From Candidatus Saccharimonadota bacterium (GTDB lineage: Bacteria > Patescibacteriota > Saccharimonadia > Saccharimonadales > Saccharimonadaceae), in assembly GCA_017404955.1 (NCBI GenBank), contig JAFRBH010000006.1:1-33114 (forward strand): a DNA stretch of 33,114 nucleotides. The letters are read 5' to 3'. Under the pieces are notes generated by a model that worked only from the letters and a program-made list of their open reading frames with translations, searched no databases and was not told where the DNA came from. Below are positions 13,956-21,031 of this stretch, piece by piece (within the stretch, counting starts at the first letter, position 1; each line of letters starts with the position of its first letter). The position numbers were made by a program, and so were the translations under genes.

Positions 13956-16900
13956 TTAGAACTCCTCTCCGAGGTCGATAGTTCCGTCATCTCCCTCATC
14001 CATTAATCCATCATCTTCGACAAGTCCTTCTTCCTCGCCGTCGGTGATTTCCATTTCTTCGCCATCTGCGACTTCGGAAACTTCTTCGTCGCTAGCGTTG
14101 TCTAAATCATTTTCAGTGTCTTTAGCGTGCTGAGCATAGATTAGCTCATCATCCTGAGACTTCTCAATTGCTTGGGAAACTTCTTCGATGGCTTCGGAAG
14201 CGTCAGTAGAATCACCGTGGTCTAGGAGATCAACCTTGAGACCGAGGCCTTGTAATTCCTTAACTAACACGTTGAAACCTTCTGGAAGTTTTGGACCTTC
14301 AATTGGTAGGCGCTTAATGATAGATTCGTAAGCCTTAGCACGACCATAGACGTCATCTGACTTGATGGTGAGCATTTCCTGAAGGGTAGTTGCAGCACCG
14401 TAAGCCTCAAGAGCCCACACCTCCATTTCACCGAAGCGCTGACCACCGTTCTGGGCTTTACCACCAAGTGGCTGCTGAGTAACCATAGTGTAAGGACCAG
14501 TAGAACGAGCATGGATCTTGTCGTCAACCATGTGGTGAAGTTTGAGCATGTGCATCACGCCAACAGAGGTTCTTTCTTCAAATGGTTCGCCAGTGAGACC
14601 ATCGTAAAGTTGGACACGACCATCTCTGTTGAAGCCGGCCTTCTCTAGTTCTTTACTGATAATCTCATCTGGGACACCGTTAAATGATGGGGTAGCAACT
14701 TTGTAGCCCAAAGCTCTAGCGGCCATACCAAGGTGAATTTCAAAAAGCTGACCGAGGTTCATACGGGAAGGCACACCCATTGGTGAAAGAATCACATCAA
14801 TTGGAGTACCGTCTTCCATAAATGGCATATCCTCAACTGGAAGAACGCGGGAGACCACACCCTTGTTACCGTGACGACCGGAAAGCTTATCACCTACACC
14901 GATCTTTCTAAGTTCGGCAACATAGATCTTGATCTGCATTAAGACACCAGCTTTTAGTTCATGACCTTGTTCGCGAGTATAAATGCGAACACCGACAACT
15001 TTACCGGTAGATGAACCATTCATACGAACAGAGGTATCGCGGACGTCTTTGGCTTTTTCGCCGAAGATAGCGCGAAGCAAGCGTTCCTCAGAGCTTAGCT
15101 CTTGCTCGCCCTTAGGGGTAATCTTACCGACGAGAATATCACCATTCTGAACTTCAGAGCCTACGGCAACGATACCATCTTCACCAAGGTGGCGGAGTGA
15201 ATGCTCAGAGACGTTAGGAATATCACGAGTAACCTGTTCTGGACCAAGCTTAGTTTCACGGACCTCTACATCGTAATCTTTGATGTTGATAGAGGTCAAA
15301 GTATCGTCTTGGACAAGGCGGCTGGAGATGACAATGGCGTCATCCATGTTGTAACCACGCCATGGCATAAAGGCTACCAAGAGATCACGGCCAAGAGCAA
15401 GCTCGCCATCGTTGATGGAAGCGCCCTCAATGAGAATGTCACCTTTCTTAACCTTCTGACCACGTTTGACTTTAACACGTTGGTTATAACAACGGTCATC
15501 GTTGGTCTTTTCAAAGTGAATGAGCTTGTATTCTTTGTCGCCATCTTTATAGGTAACAATTACAGATTCGCCATCGGCTTTTTTGACCTCGCCTGCACCT
15601 TCAGCAACTACGAGCTGAGAAGTGTTTCTAGCGACTTCGCCTTCGATACCAGTACCCACAATTGGGTTGTCTTGGCGAAGTAATGGAACTGCTTGCTTCT
15701 GCATCGCGCAGGCCATCAAAGAGCGGTCAACACGGTTCTTCTCTACAAATGGAATGAGAGATGCGGAAACACCAAGAATTTCCTTGTGAGCAGCATCGAT
15801 ATGAGTAACTTTTGATGATTCTACCTGAACTGGCGCGCCATTTACACGGGCAGAAACACGAGCGTCAACGAATTTGCCATTCTTGTCGAGTTTAGCAGAG
15901 GTATCGGCGATAATCATGTTTTGTTCTGTGGCGGCGTCCACATAAACAACTTCGTCGGTGACTTTGCCATTTTTAACGACACGATATGGAGCTTCGATGA
16001 AGCCATATTCGTTAATGCGAGCGTAGGTGGCAAGGTTCAAAACCAGACCCACGTTAGCACCTTCTGGAGTTTCTACAGTACAGATACGACCATAGTGAGT
16101 TGGGTGAGTATCACGCACATCGAAACCGGCACGTTCACGGGTAAGACCACCAGGACCCATGGAGGATAGACGGCGCTTGTGAGCGAGTTCTGAGAATGGG
16201 TTAGTTTCATCCATCAGCTGAGAAAGTTGTGATGAGGTAAAGAATTCTTTCACAGCGGCAGTGACTGGGCGAGCGTTAATAAGCTGAGATGGGGTGACAT
16301 CTTCTACGCTAGCCATGGACATGCGGTCGAGAATGTTTCTCTGCAAACGAAGCATACCGAGACGGAATTGACGCTGAATCAATTCGCCAACGAGTTTGAT
16401 GCGGCGATTAGATAGAGAGTCGATATCGTCTGGTGCTTCTTGAGTATTGTTAAGACGAATAATTTCAGCAATAATTGCAACTAAGTCTTTCATCTGAAGA
16501 GTGCGGTTCTTGCTGACATTTGGCGTATCAAAGCCAAGGCGTTGGTTAATTTTGAAACGACCAACGCGGGAATAATCATAGCGCTTGTAATCGAAGAAGG
16601 TACGCTCAATCATAGATTTTGCGTTTTCAACGGTAGCGAGATCACCTGGGCGGAGCCTTCTATAGACCTCGATCAAAGCTTCGCTCTGACCAGAGGTGGT
16701 GTCTTTCTCAAGAGTAGCATCAATATAGCTAATTTCGCCTTCATCAAGCCCCTTAAAGGTTTCCTTAATTTCAGATTTCTTAGAGATACCAAGAGCTCTA
16801 AGGAAAGTAGTTACAGGAATTTTGCGGCGGCGATCAATCTTGACATAAATAGCGCCAGAAGTGGAAGTCTCAAACTCTAGCCATGCGCCACGACCTGGAA

Positions 16901-17375
16901 TCACTTTTGCGCCATAATAGTTACGGCCGTTGATATTATCGGCGATGAAGAATACACCGGCAGAACGAATCAACTGAGAAACAATTACGCGTTCGGTGCC
17001 ATTGATAATAAAGGTGGCCTTATCGGTCATCCACGGATATTCACCGAAGAAGATATCTTGTTCTTTCTTTTCGCCGGTGACTTTATTTTCTAGTTCTACT
17101 TGAACGTGAAGTGGACGCTCATAGGTAGCTAGGTTTAGCTTAGCCTGGTGTTCGTCCTCTTTTGGTTCGCGGAATTCATAGTCTTTGAACCTTAATGATA
17201 GTTTTTGTCCGGTATAGTCATCAATCGGGTTTAGCTCGCTGAAGACTTCGCGGAGTCCATTCTTAACAAAATCGTCCCAGGAATCTTTCTGGTGTGCGAT
17301 CATGTCAGGAATAGGAAGTGCTTGGTCGCCCTCGGTAAAGAATACGCGACTATCACTCTTATTCGCAGTTTTCAC
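13956..17375 (-). CDS. rpoB: DNA-directed RNA polymerase subunit beta with an acidic C-terminal tail
   Basis: This is the second catalytic subunit of RNA polymerase, with 1139 residues. The start is GTG at 17373-17375 with AGAGGT 7 bases upstream. Conserved elements include the fork/rifampicin region (SSQLSQLMDETNPFSELAHK, near residue 385), GPGGLTRERAGFDVRDTHPT, RGYNMDDAIVIS and GRHGNKGVVSR. The rifampicin pocket keeps the Asp, His and Ser most often mutated in resistance. After the last conserved block (ELQGLGLKVDLL) comes an extra tail of about 85 residues that is very rich in Asp and Glu. In most bacteria rplJ-rplL precede rpoB; here rpoB has its own promoter and a 150-base leader. rpoC starts 2 bases after its stop. 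Confidence 0.98.
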   Translation of the reverse strand: MKTANKSDSRVFFTEGDQALPIPDMIAHQKDSWDDFVKNGLREVFSELNPIDDYTGQKLSLRFKDYEFREPKEDEHQAKLNLATYERPLHVQVELENKVTGEKKEQDIFFGEYPWMTDKATFIINGTERVIVSQLIRSAGVFFIADNINGRNYYGAKVIPGRGAWLEFETSTSGAIYVKIDRRRKIPVTTFLRALGISKKSEIKETFKGLDEGEISYIDATLEKDTTSGQSEALIEVYRRLRPGDLATVENAKSMIERTFFDYKRYDYSRVGRFKINQRLGFDTPNVSKNRTLQMKDLVAIIAEIIRLNNTQEAPDDIDSLSNRRIKLVGELIQRQFRLGMLRLQRNILDRMSMASVEDVTPSQLINARPVTAAVKEFFTSSQLSQLMDETNPFSELAHKRRLSSMGPGGLTRERAGFDVRDTHPTHYGRICTVETPEGANVGLVLNLATYARINEYGFIEAPYRVVKNGKVTDEVVYVDAATEQNMIIADTSAKLDKNGKFVDARVSARVNGAPVQVESSKVTHIDAAHKEILGVSASLIPFVEKNRVDRSLMACAMQKQAVPLLRQDNPIVGTGIEGEVARNTSQLVVAEGAGEVKKADGESVIVTYKDGDKEYKLIHFEKTNDDRCYNQRVKVKRGQKVKKGDILIEGASINDGELALGRDLLVAFMPWRGYNMDDAIVISSRLVQDDTLTSINIKDYDVEVRETKLGPEQVTRDIPNVSEHSLRHLGEDGIVAVGSEVQNGDILVGKITPKGEQELSSEERLLRAIFGEKAKDVRDTSVRMNGSSTGKVVGVRIYTREQGHELKAGVLMQIKIYVAELRKIGVGDKLSGRHGNKGVVSRVLPVEDMPFMEDGTPIDVILSPMGVPSRMNLGQLFEIHLGMAARALGYKVATPSFNGVPDEIISKELEKAGFNRDGRVQLYDGLTGEPFEERTSVGVMHMLKLHHMVDDKIHARSTGPYTMVTQQPLGGKAQNGGQRFGEMEVWALEAYGAATTLQEMLTIKSDDVYGRAKAYESIIKRLPIEGPKLPEGFNVLVKELQGLGLKVDLLDHGDSTDASEAIEEVSQAIEKSQDDELIYAQHAKDTENDLDNASDEEVSEVADGEEMEITDGEEEGLVEDDGLMDEGDDGTIDLGEEF

Positions 17376-17526
17376 TTTATACCTCTTTTATTTAGTGTTG
17401 ATAATCTTTATAGGCCGCAGCATACCTCAATGCTTCGGTCCTAGCGCCGAAGATTACTGCCGGGTTTTTATCTTTAAAGTCGCCAGCTCTAAAGACACCC
17501 AAAAACTCGACACACTTTACTTCTTA
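17376..17526 (-). promoter_or_regulatory. Structured leader of rpoBC
   Basis: About 150 bases separate the predicted transcript start from the rpoB GTG. Complementary segments include CTTCGG/CCGAAG (17433-17438 with 17447-17452, 8-base loop), GCAT/ATGC (17420-17423 with 17430-17433) and GCAG/CTGC (17417-17420 with 17457-17460). A competing 7-bp long-range pair is TAATCTT/AAGATTA (17402-17408 with 17450-17456). The mutually exclusive options suggest a regulated leader, but no known class is recognised. Confidence 0.4.
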
Positions 17527-17532
17527 CTGCCT

Positions 17533-17561
17533 ATCTTAGCGCATTTTTTGCCAGAATGCAA
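17533..17561 (-). promoter_or_regulatory. Promoter of rpoBC
   Basis: On the minus strand TTGCAT (17556-17561) and TAAGAT (17533-17538) are separated by exactly 17 bases. Confidence 0.75.
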
Positions 17562-17613
17562 GGGTTTTCTGCAAAAATTCTACAGGTGGATGCCATATGA
17601 TTGTTTTCAGCAT

Positions 17614-17641
17614 GAAAAAGGGCGGAAATTTTATCCGCCCT
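17614..17641 (-). terminator. Terminator of the 17670-18176 gene
   Basis: The 8-bp stem AGGGCGGA / TCCGCCCT with a 7-base loop is followed on the minus strand by CTTTTT. Confidence 0.85.
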
Positions 17642-17669
17642 AGGGTAATATACTCTTAAACTCTGCTTG

Positions 17670-18176
17670 TCAGTTTGCTTCATCATGTAGCCAAGACTCT
17701 GTTCCGTGACGCGACCAAATAACATCGCCATACGAATATTGGAGCAAAATATCATCGTGCTTATTCCTTGTAATTCGCATTCTATAGTTTGGCTCGTCTA
17801 CCAAATACTTCTGCCTAAACTTCGCATTTACGATGTATGGCAATCCTTCAGCTGATAGGGTCAAAGGATGTATCCTATCGTCCGTATAGCAACCGCTATC
17901 AAACATTATTATGACCCCCGGCGCCTTGATGGAAGACATCAGCTCATTTATGAGTATAGACATACCGTACGCCACTTTAACCGGCCGCCCAAGAGCTGTT
18001 AAGTCACTCCAGTAGGCCAGAAATTCAGGCTTGGACCTATCTCTTTTCGGAGTGTATTTAGCCCTAGCCAAATCCGCAATCGGAACAAAAGCCAGACCAT
18101 CTATGCCTGCCGACTTGCCCTGTGTCCATAAGTAAGTTCCATTTCCCAACCAAATAGGCTTCTCTAACATCTTCAT
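17670..18176 (-). CDS. Hypothetical protein, accessory single-gene unit
   Basis: This 168-residue soluble protein has no signal peptide and no membrane segment. I do not recognise it. The ATG at 18176 is chosen because AAGGAGGGG lies 5 bases upstream; an in-frame start 18 codons earlier lacks a ribosome binding site. It opens KMLEKPIWLGNGTYLWTQG and has an aromatic, mixed alpha/beta composition with one cysteine (FDSGCYTDD). It stands alone between the KH-protein terminator and its own terminator, upstream of rpoBC where rplJ-rplL are usual. I saw no strong promoter in front of it; the 70 bases before it after the KH terminator hold only weak -10-like sequence. It could be lineage-specific or recently acquired. 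Confidence 0.75.
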   Translation of the reverse strand: MKMLEKPIWLGNGTYLWTQGKSAGIDGLAFVPIADLARAKYTPKRDRSKPEFLAYWSDLTALGRPVKVAYGMSILINELMSSIKAPGVIIMFDSGCYTDDRIHPLTLSAEGLPYIVNAKFRQKYLVDEPNYRMRITRNKHDDILLQYSYGDVIWSRHGTESWLHDEAN

Positions 18177-18249
18177 ATTCCCCTCCTTATTCCGGAATTG
18201 TAGCCGTAGCAGAAATTTTAAGTATCTCAACCCTTGAATCTAGTATAAC

Positions 18250-18276
18250 AAAAAAGAGTGACAATGTCACTCTTTT
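18250..18276 (-). terminator. Terminator of the KH-protein gene
   Basis: The 11-bp stem AAAAGAGTGAC / GTCACTCTTTT with a 3-base loop is followed on the minus strand by a T-run (CTTTTTTG). Confidence 0.9.
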
Positions 18277-18328
18277 GGTGTGTGAGGTGGGTCTTGGGGT
18301 ATAAACCGACGTGCCCAATAATTGACAA

Positions 18329-18769
18329 TTAAATGTCTAGGTCGTCCATATCGGCAAGTTCAGCACGAGTCTTCTCGGCGAGATCAGAAGCACTATCTGG
18401 CTCTTCTACTGGAGCTTCTTCAACAGTTTCTGCTGCAACAACTTCTTCTTTTGGAGTATCAATCACTTCGACAGATTCAGTTTCTTTGGCAGGAGCCTCC
18501 TTCTTAGGAGCAGGGGCGCCTTCATCGGTGTTAACAATCTTGAGATTGAATCTTGCATCATTCTTGGTGCCAAGAGCACGAAGCAAGGTGCGAATAGATT
18601 GTGCTGTTGCGCCACGACGGCCAATTACGCGGCCGACATCTTCTGGGTCAACAGAGAGAGACAAGAGAACGCCTTTTTCATCGATTTTGCGATCTACTAC
18701 GACTTTGTCTGGGTTATTTACTAGAGTTTTTACGATATATTCTACGAATTGCTGGTCAATGGTTGCCAT
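18329..18769 (-). CDS. khpA: KH-domain RNA-binding protein (KhpA/YlqC type) with an acidic tail
   Basis: KhpA-type proteins are small KH proteins that bind many RNAs and usually act with KhpB/Jag. The first 75 or so residues match the family: FVEYIVKTLVNNPDKVVVD, then DPEDVGRVIGRRGATAQSIR with the RNA-binding GxxG loop GRRG at residues 50-53, then LRALGTKNDARFNLKIV. The usual length is about 75-80. Here a tail of about 70 residues rich in Glu, Ala, Pro and Val is added, ending MDDLDI. GGAG precedes the ATG. It lies after rpsP as in many bacteria, but here it has its own promoter and terminator. Confidence 0.93.
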   Translation of the reverse strand: MATIDQQFVEYIVKTLVNNPDKVVVDRKIDEKGVLLSLSVDPEDVGRVIGRRGATAQSIRTLLRALGTKNDARFNLKIVNTDEGAPAPKKEAPAKETESVEVIDTPKEEVVAAETVEEAPVEEPDSASDLAEKTRAELADMDDLDI

Positions 18770-18801
18770 TTGAATTCTCCAGATTAGTTGTTAATGTTTT
18801 T

Positions 18802-18810
18802 ATTATAGCA
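18802..18810 (-). promoter_or_regulatory. Promoter of the KH-protein gene
   Basis: On the minus strand TGCTATAAT, a perfect extended -10, lies 33 bases before the ATG. The -35 (CATCAA at a 17-base spacing) is weak. Confidence 0.7.
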
Positions 18811-18839
18811 GATTTTTTAGATTTTTGATGAAAAAAGTC

Positions 18840-18869
18840 TTGACTTTCACTTTTTGCTTATGCTAAACT
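18840..18869 (+). promoter_or_regulatory. Plus-strand promoter in the S16-KH gap
   Basis: TTGACT (18840-18845) and TAAACT (18864-18869, preceded by TGC as an extended -10) are 18 bases apart. The direction is opposite to both neighbouring genes. Confidence 0.5.
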
Positions 18870-18875
18870 AGAAGA

Positions 18876-18968
18876 AGTTCGAATTGAACTTAAGCTTACT
18901 GCGAGTCAGCTTACATACAAGTTGAGAGCTTATCTGTTCAAAAAACCACCCCTTGAGGTGGCTTTTTG
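18876..18968 (+). ncRNA. Candidate small RNA between S16 and KH genes
   Basis: A plus-strand promoter just upstream and an intrinsic terminator at 18940-18967 (CCACC-CCTTGA-GGTGG-CTTTTT) bound about 93 bases with no reading frame of note. The body can fold into AAGTTC/GAACTT with a 5-base loop (right at the start) and a second hairpin AAGCT..AC/GT..AGCTT (18891-18911). No known RNA family is recognised. The region could instead be only a bidirectional terminator with a chance promoter-like sequence. Confidence 0.4.
18940..18967 (-). terminator. Terminator of rpsP, usable in both directions
   Basis: The stem CCACC / GGTGG with a 6-base loop has A-runs and T-runs on either side, giving TTTTTT after it on the minus strand and CTTTTT on the plus strand. 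Confidence 0.85.
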
Positions 18969-18997
18969 GTTTCCGATTTGCACTATTTAGCTTTGAC

Positions 18998-19483
18998 TTA
19001 TTCAGCAGGAGTTTCTGCTGGAGCTTCAGCTGGTGCCTCTGGAGCTTCAGCTGGTGCCTCTGGAGCTTCAGCTGGAGCAGCTTCTGCAGCTTCAGTTTCG
19101 GCTGGAGCTTCTGCTGGGGCTTCGGCTGGTGCTTCACCTTCGGCTGGTGCTTCAGGAGCTGGAGCGTCCTTTGGCTGGTTCTTGCGAAGCTTGTCGGCAT
19201 GCTTAGCCTTAGAACTCTTCTTAAGAGGTTCGGCAACCCATTTTGGAAGAGCAATTTTCTCAGCCTTCAAAATACGAACCATGCGAGAAGATGGCTGAGC
19301 ACCGTGCTCCAAATAAAATTTAACTTTTTCTTTGTCCAAAGTAGTAACTTTGGCTTGAGGGTCGTAATGGCCAATTTCTGCCACAACGCGCCCAGAAAGA
19401 GGGTGACGCTGCGCTTCTTGGACGATTATCCGATACACAGGATTGTGTGTTCGGCCATTACGCTGCAAACGAATCGCTAGCAT
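18998..19483 (-). CDS. rpsP: 30S ribosomal protein S16 with a long Ala-Pro-Glu tail
   Basis: S16 is needed for assembly of the small-subunit body. Residues 1-80 are typical: MLAIRLQRNGRTHNPVYRII, EIGHYDPQAK, VKFYLEHGAQPSSRMVRIL. The family is usually 75-100 residues, and this one has 161. The last 60 or so are an Ala/Pro/Glu repeat region (units such as APAEAPE) encoded by partly exact 21-base tandem repeats. AAGGAGA lies before the ATG. It has its own promoter and terminator. The tail is probably disordered and solvent-exposed; its role is unknown. Confidence 0.96.
   Translation of the reverse strand: MLAIRLQRNGRTHNPVYRIIVQEAQRHPLSGRVVAEIGHYDPQAKVTTLDKEKVKFYLEHGAQPSSRMVRILKAEKIALPKWVAEPLKKSSKAKHADKLRKNQPKDAPAPEAPAEGEAPAEAPAEAPAETEAAEAAPAEAPEAPAEAPEAPAEAPAETPAE
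19020..19075. repeat. 21-base tandem repeat inside the S16 tail
   Basis: The unit GGAGCTTCAGCTGGTGCCTC plus one T occurs exactly at 19020-19040 and 19041-19061, then for 14 bases of a third copy. It encodes a 7-residue Ala/Pro/Glu unit and could expand or contract in frame. Confidence 0.9.
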
Positions 19484-19511
19484 ATTGTCTCCTTAATTTT
19501 TAATAATCTTC

Positions 19512-19520
19512 ATTATAGCA
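19512..19520 (-). promoter_or_regulatory. Promoter of rpsP
   Basis: TGCTATAAT lies on the minus strand 29 bases before the S16 ATG. The -35 is weak (CTTTAC at a 17-base spacing). Confidence 0.7.
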
Positions 19521-19527
19521 AATTTTT

Positions 19528-19563
19528 GAAAAAAGTAAAGCCCCAGTCGAAACCGGGGCTTTT
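19528..19563 (-). terminator. Terminator of the 19577-20152 gene
   Basis: The stem AAAGCCCC / GGGGCTTT with a 10-base loop is followed on the minus strand by a long T-run (ACTTTTTTTC). It overlaps the rpsP promoter -35 region. Confidence 0.85.
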
Positions 19564-19576
19564 ATTAAAAGAGAGT

Positions 19577-20152
19577 TTATATTTTTTTGGATTTTTTGCG
19601 CTTTTCAAGCACTATACGGCAGACATCCTGCATAGACATCATGCGGTTGTGCTTAAGAAGTGTCTGGAGCTCCTCCCAAAACTCCCGAAGATTCTCTCTG
19701 TCGTTAAAGATCCGGATTTCAAAGTGATAACCCGGGTCCTTGGTGGGCTCGCCGCAGCTGTCAGGCACAGTATGATAGCTGAAAGTCAGCCAATCCAAGA
19801 ATTTCTCATGATCTTCGACCGGCTTTAAGCCTACCGCTTCAAGAGCTGCGTTTAACTCCTCAAGAAGTTTCCTGCAGCGCTTGTGGCAACCATCATTCAC
19901 CGCGTGGTCAAGACGCTCTAAAGCTTCTTTTAGTTCTTTTTCAGAGGCAGTGGTAATGCCCTTGCCGCCGAGAAACCTCTGGGAGAAATACGCCTTGGCG
20001 CCCTTGTCCACCTCTGAGAGTGGCAGGTGGTATCCTCTCCAGAGGGAGATCTCATATTGCGTAATCCGCACCTTGGCATATTTTTCCAGCGCGGAATCCT
20101 TGCCTTTGAACATTTCATTTAAAATCTCTTTTAACTCTTTTGTTTCTTCCAT
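19577..20152 (-). CDS. Hypothetical soluble helical protein
   Basis: This 191-residue protein is rich in Lys and Glu, predicted mostly helical, with no signal peptide or membrane segment. It contains a short Cys/His/Arg stretch (VNDGCHKRCRKLLEE, about residues 85-99) and ends in a basic tail (EKRKKSKKI). I do not recognise the family. The ATG at 20152 is preceded by GGGGGTGTATCT. A near-identical segment precedes the unrelated gene at 22495-22959. It has its own good promoter and terminator, so it is an independent unit inserted between rnc and rpsP. Function unknown. Confidence 0.8.
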   Translation of the reverse strand: MEETKELKEILNEMFKGKDSALEKYAKVRITQYEISLWRGYHLPLSEVDKGAKAYFSQRFLGGKGITTASEKELKEALERLDHAVNDGCHKRCRKLLEELNAALEAVGLKPVEDHEKFLDWLTFSYHTVPDSCGEPTKDPGYHFEIRIFNDRENLREFWEELQTLLKHNRMMSMQDVCRIVLEKRKKSKKI

Positions 20153-20224
20153 AGATACACCCCCTATCTTGAAGAACTCCTTGTAAACGTGCTACTCTGG
20201 AGCAGATTTGCCCCAACTCTTTAT

Positions 20225-20253
20225 ATTATAGCACAAAATATCCAAAAAATCAA
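20225..20253 (-). promoter_or_regulatory. Promoter of the 19577-20152 gene
   Basis: TTGATT (20248-20253), exactly 17 bases, then TATAAT (20225-20230) with TGC before it as an extended -10. The following leader is about 65 bases. Confidence 0.85.
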
Positions 20254-20281
20254 TAGATTAACGCTTGTCACCCCTGAAAAG

Positions 20282-21022
20282 CTATTTAGCAATAATTTGT
20301 TTGAATGCCTCTGGGTGGGCTAAACGATACTTCTTAATCGCTTCTTTAGCGGCAGCAGCTTGTGCTTCCTGTTTAGAGTGGCCAGAGCCAACGCCCTTTA
20401 GTTCGGCACCAACATAGACTGCAATAGTAAAAGTTTTGTCGTGGTCTGGGCCATCTTCTTTGAGCAAACGATAATTAGGGGTAATGCCATCGATGTGTTG
20501 TGCAAGTTCCTGAAAATAAGACTTAGAATCACGCCAGCTACCCTCTTCAATCACGCTATCGATCTTACATAAAACATGTGTTTCAATGAATTTTTTAGCG
20601 GTGTCATAACCTTGGTCTAAATAAATTGCACCAATCACCGCCTCAAAGCAATCGGCCATAATTACACTGTGAGCGCGCTCAGTACCCATTTTCTCACCGT
20701 GAGAAAGGCGTACCAGTGGGCCATAGCCCAGTTTAATGCCAGCGTCACTATTGCTCTCTGTCCTGACTAGAGCAGAACGCCAGGCTGTCATAATACCCTC
20801 AGGCTGGTCATAATTGCGATAAAGAAAATCAGAAACCACCAATTCCAAGATGGCGTCACCTAGAAATTCTAGGCGTTCATTATGTTCTAGGTTTGCATTC
20901 TTATGTTCATTAACATAACTACGGTGGGTAAGGGCGGTAACCAATAAATTGATATCATGAAATTCAAAACCAAGCTTTTCCTTGGCAAATTCCTGATATT
21001 CCTGCACCAATTCTCCGTTCAT
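20282..21022 (-). CDS. rnc: Ribonuclease III
   Basis: RNase III cuts double-stranded RNA, chiefly to process rRNA precursors. It has 246 residues. The catalytic domain has the signature NERLEFLGDAIL (Glu49, Glu52, Asp56), Glu75, and Asp124/Glu127 in DCFEAVIGAIYLDQGYD, so the metal ligands are intact. The C-terminal double-stranded RNA-binding domain begins at about residue 165 (SKSYFQELAQHIDG) and includes the conserved GSGHSKQEAQAAAAKEAI. GGAGG precedes the ATG. The gene follows the Nudix gene by 9 bases and completes the L32-nusB-Nudix-rnc run. I saw no clear terminator after it. Confidence 0.97.
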   Translation of the reverse strand: MNGELVQEYQEFAKEKLGFEFHDINLLVTALTHRSYVNEHKNANLEHNERLEFLGDAILELVVSDFLYRNYDQPEGIMTAWRSALVRTESNSDAGIKLGYGPLVRLSHGEKMGTERAHSVIMADCFEAVIGAIYLDQGYDTAKKFIETHVLCKIDSVIEEGSWRDSKSYFQELAQHIDGITPNYRLLKEDGPDHDKTFTIAVYVGAELKGVGSGHSKQEAQAAAAKEAIKKYRLAHPEAFKQIIAK

Positions 21023-21031
21023 TTTACCTCC

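Noticed and set aside
13955-13999. A longer rpoC start (15 extra codons)
   Set aside because: It overlaps the end of rpoB, lacks a binding site, and the extra residues do not resemble the beta' N-terminus.
15201-15683. A 160-codon plus-strand frame inside rpoB
   Set aside because: It is a shadow of the conserved rpoB frame with no independent start signals.
16170-16290. Several substitutions in the RpoB rifampicin pocket (for example Leu for Phe514)
   Set aside because: The residues most often changed in resistant mutants (Asp516, His526, Ser531 in E. coli numbering) are conserved, so resistance cannot be claimed from sequence.
18333-18773. A 146-codon plus-strand reading frame opposite the KH gene
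   Set aside because: It mirrors the KH coding sequence, has Ser/Arg/Thr-rich biased composition and no ribosome binding site or promoter. The minus-strand protein has a clear KH domain.
18953-19480. A 175-codon plus-strand reading frame opposite S16
   Set aside because: Its repetitive Ser/Trp/Cys/Phe sequence is the reverse of the S16 Ala-Pro-Glu tail repeats. No start signals.
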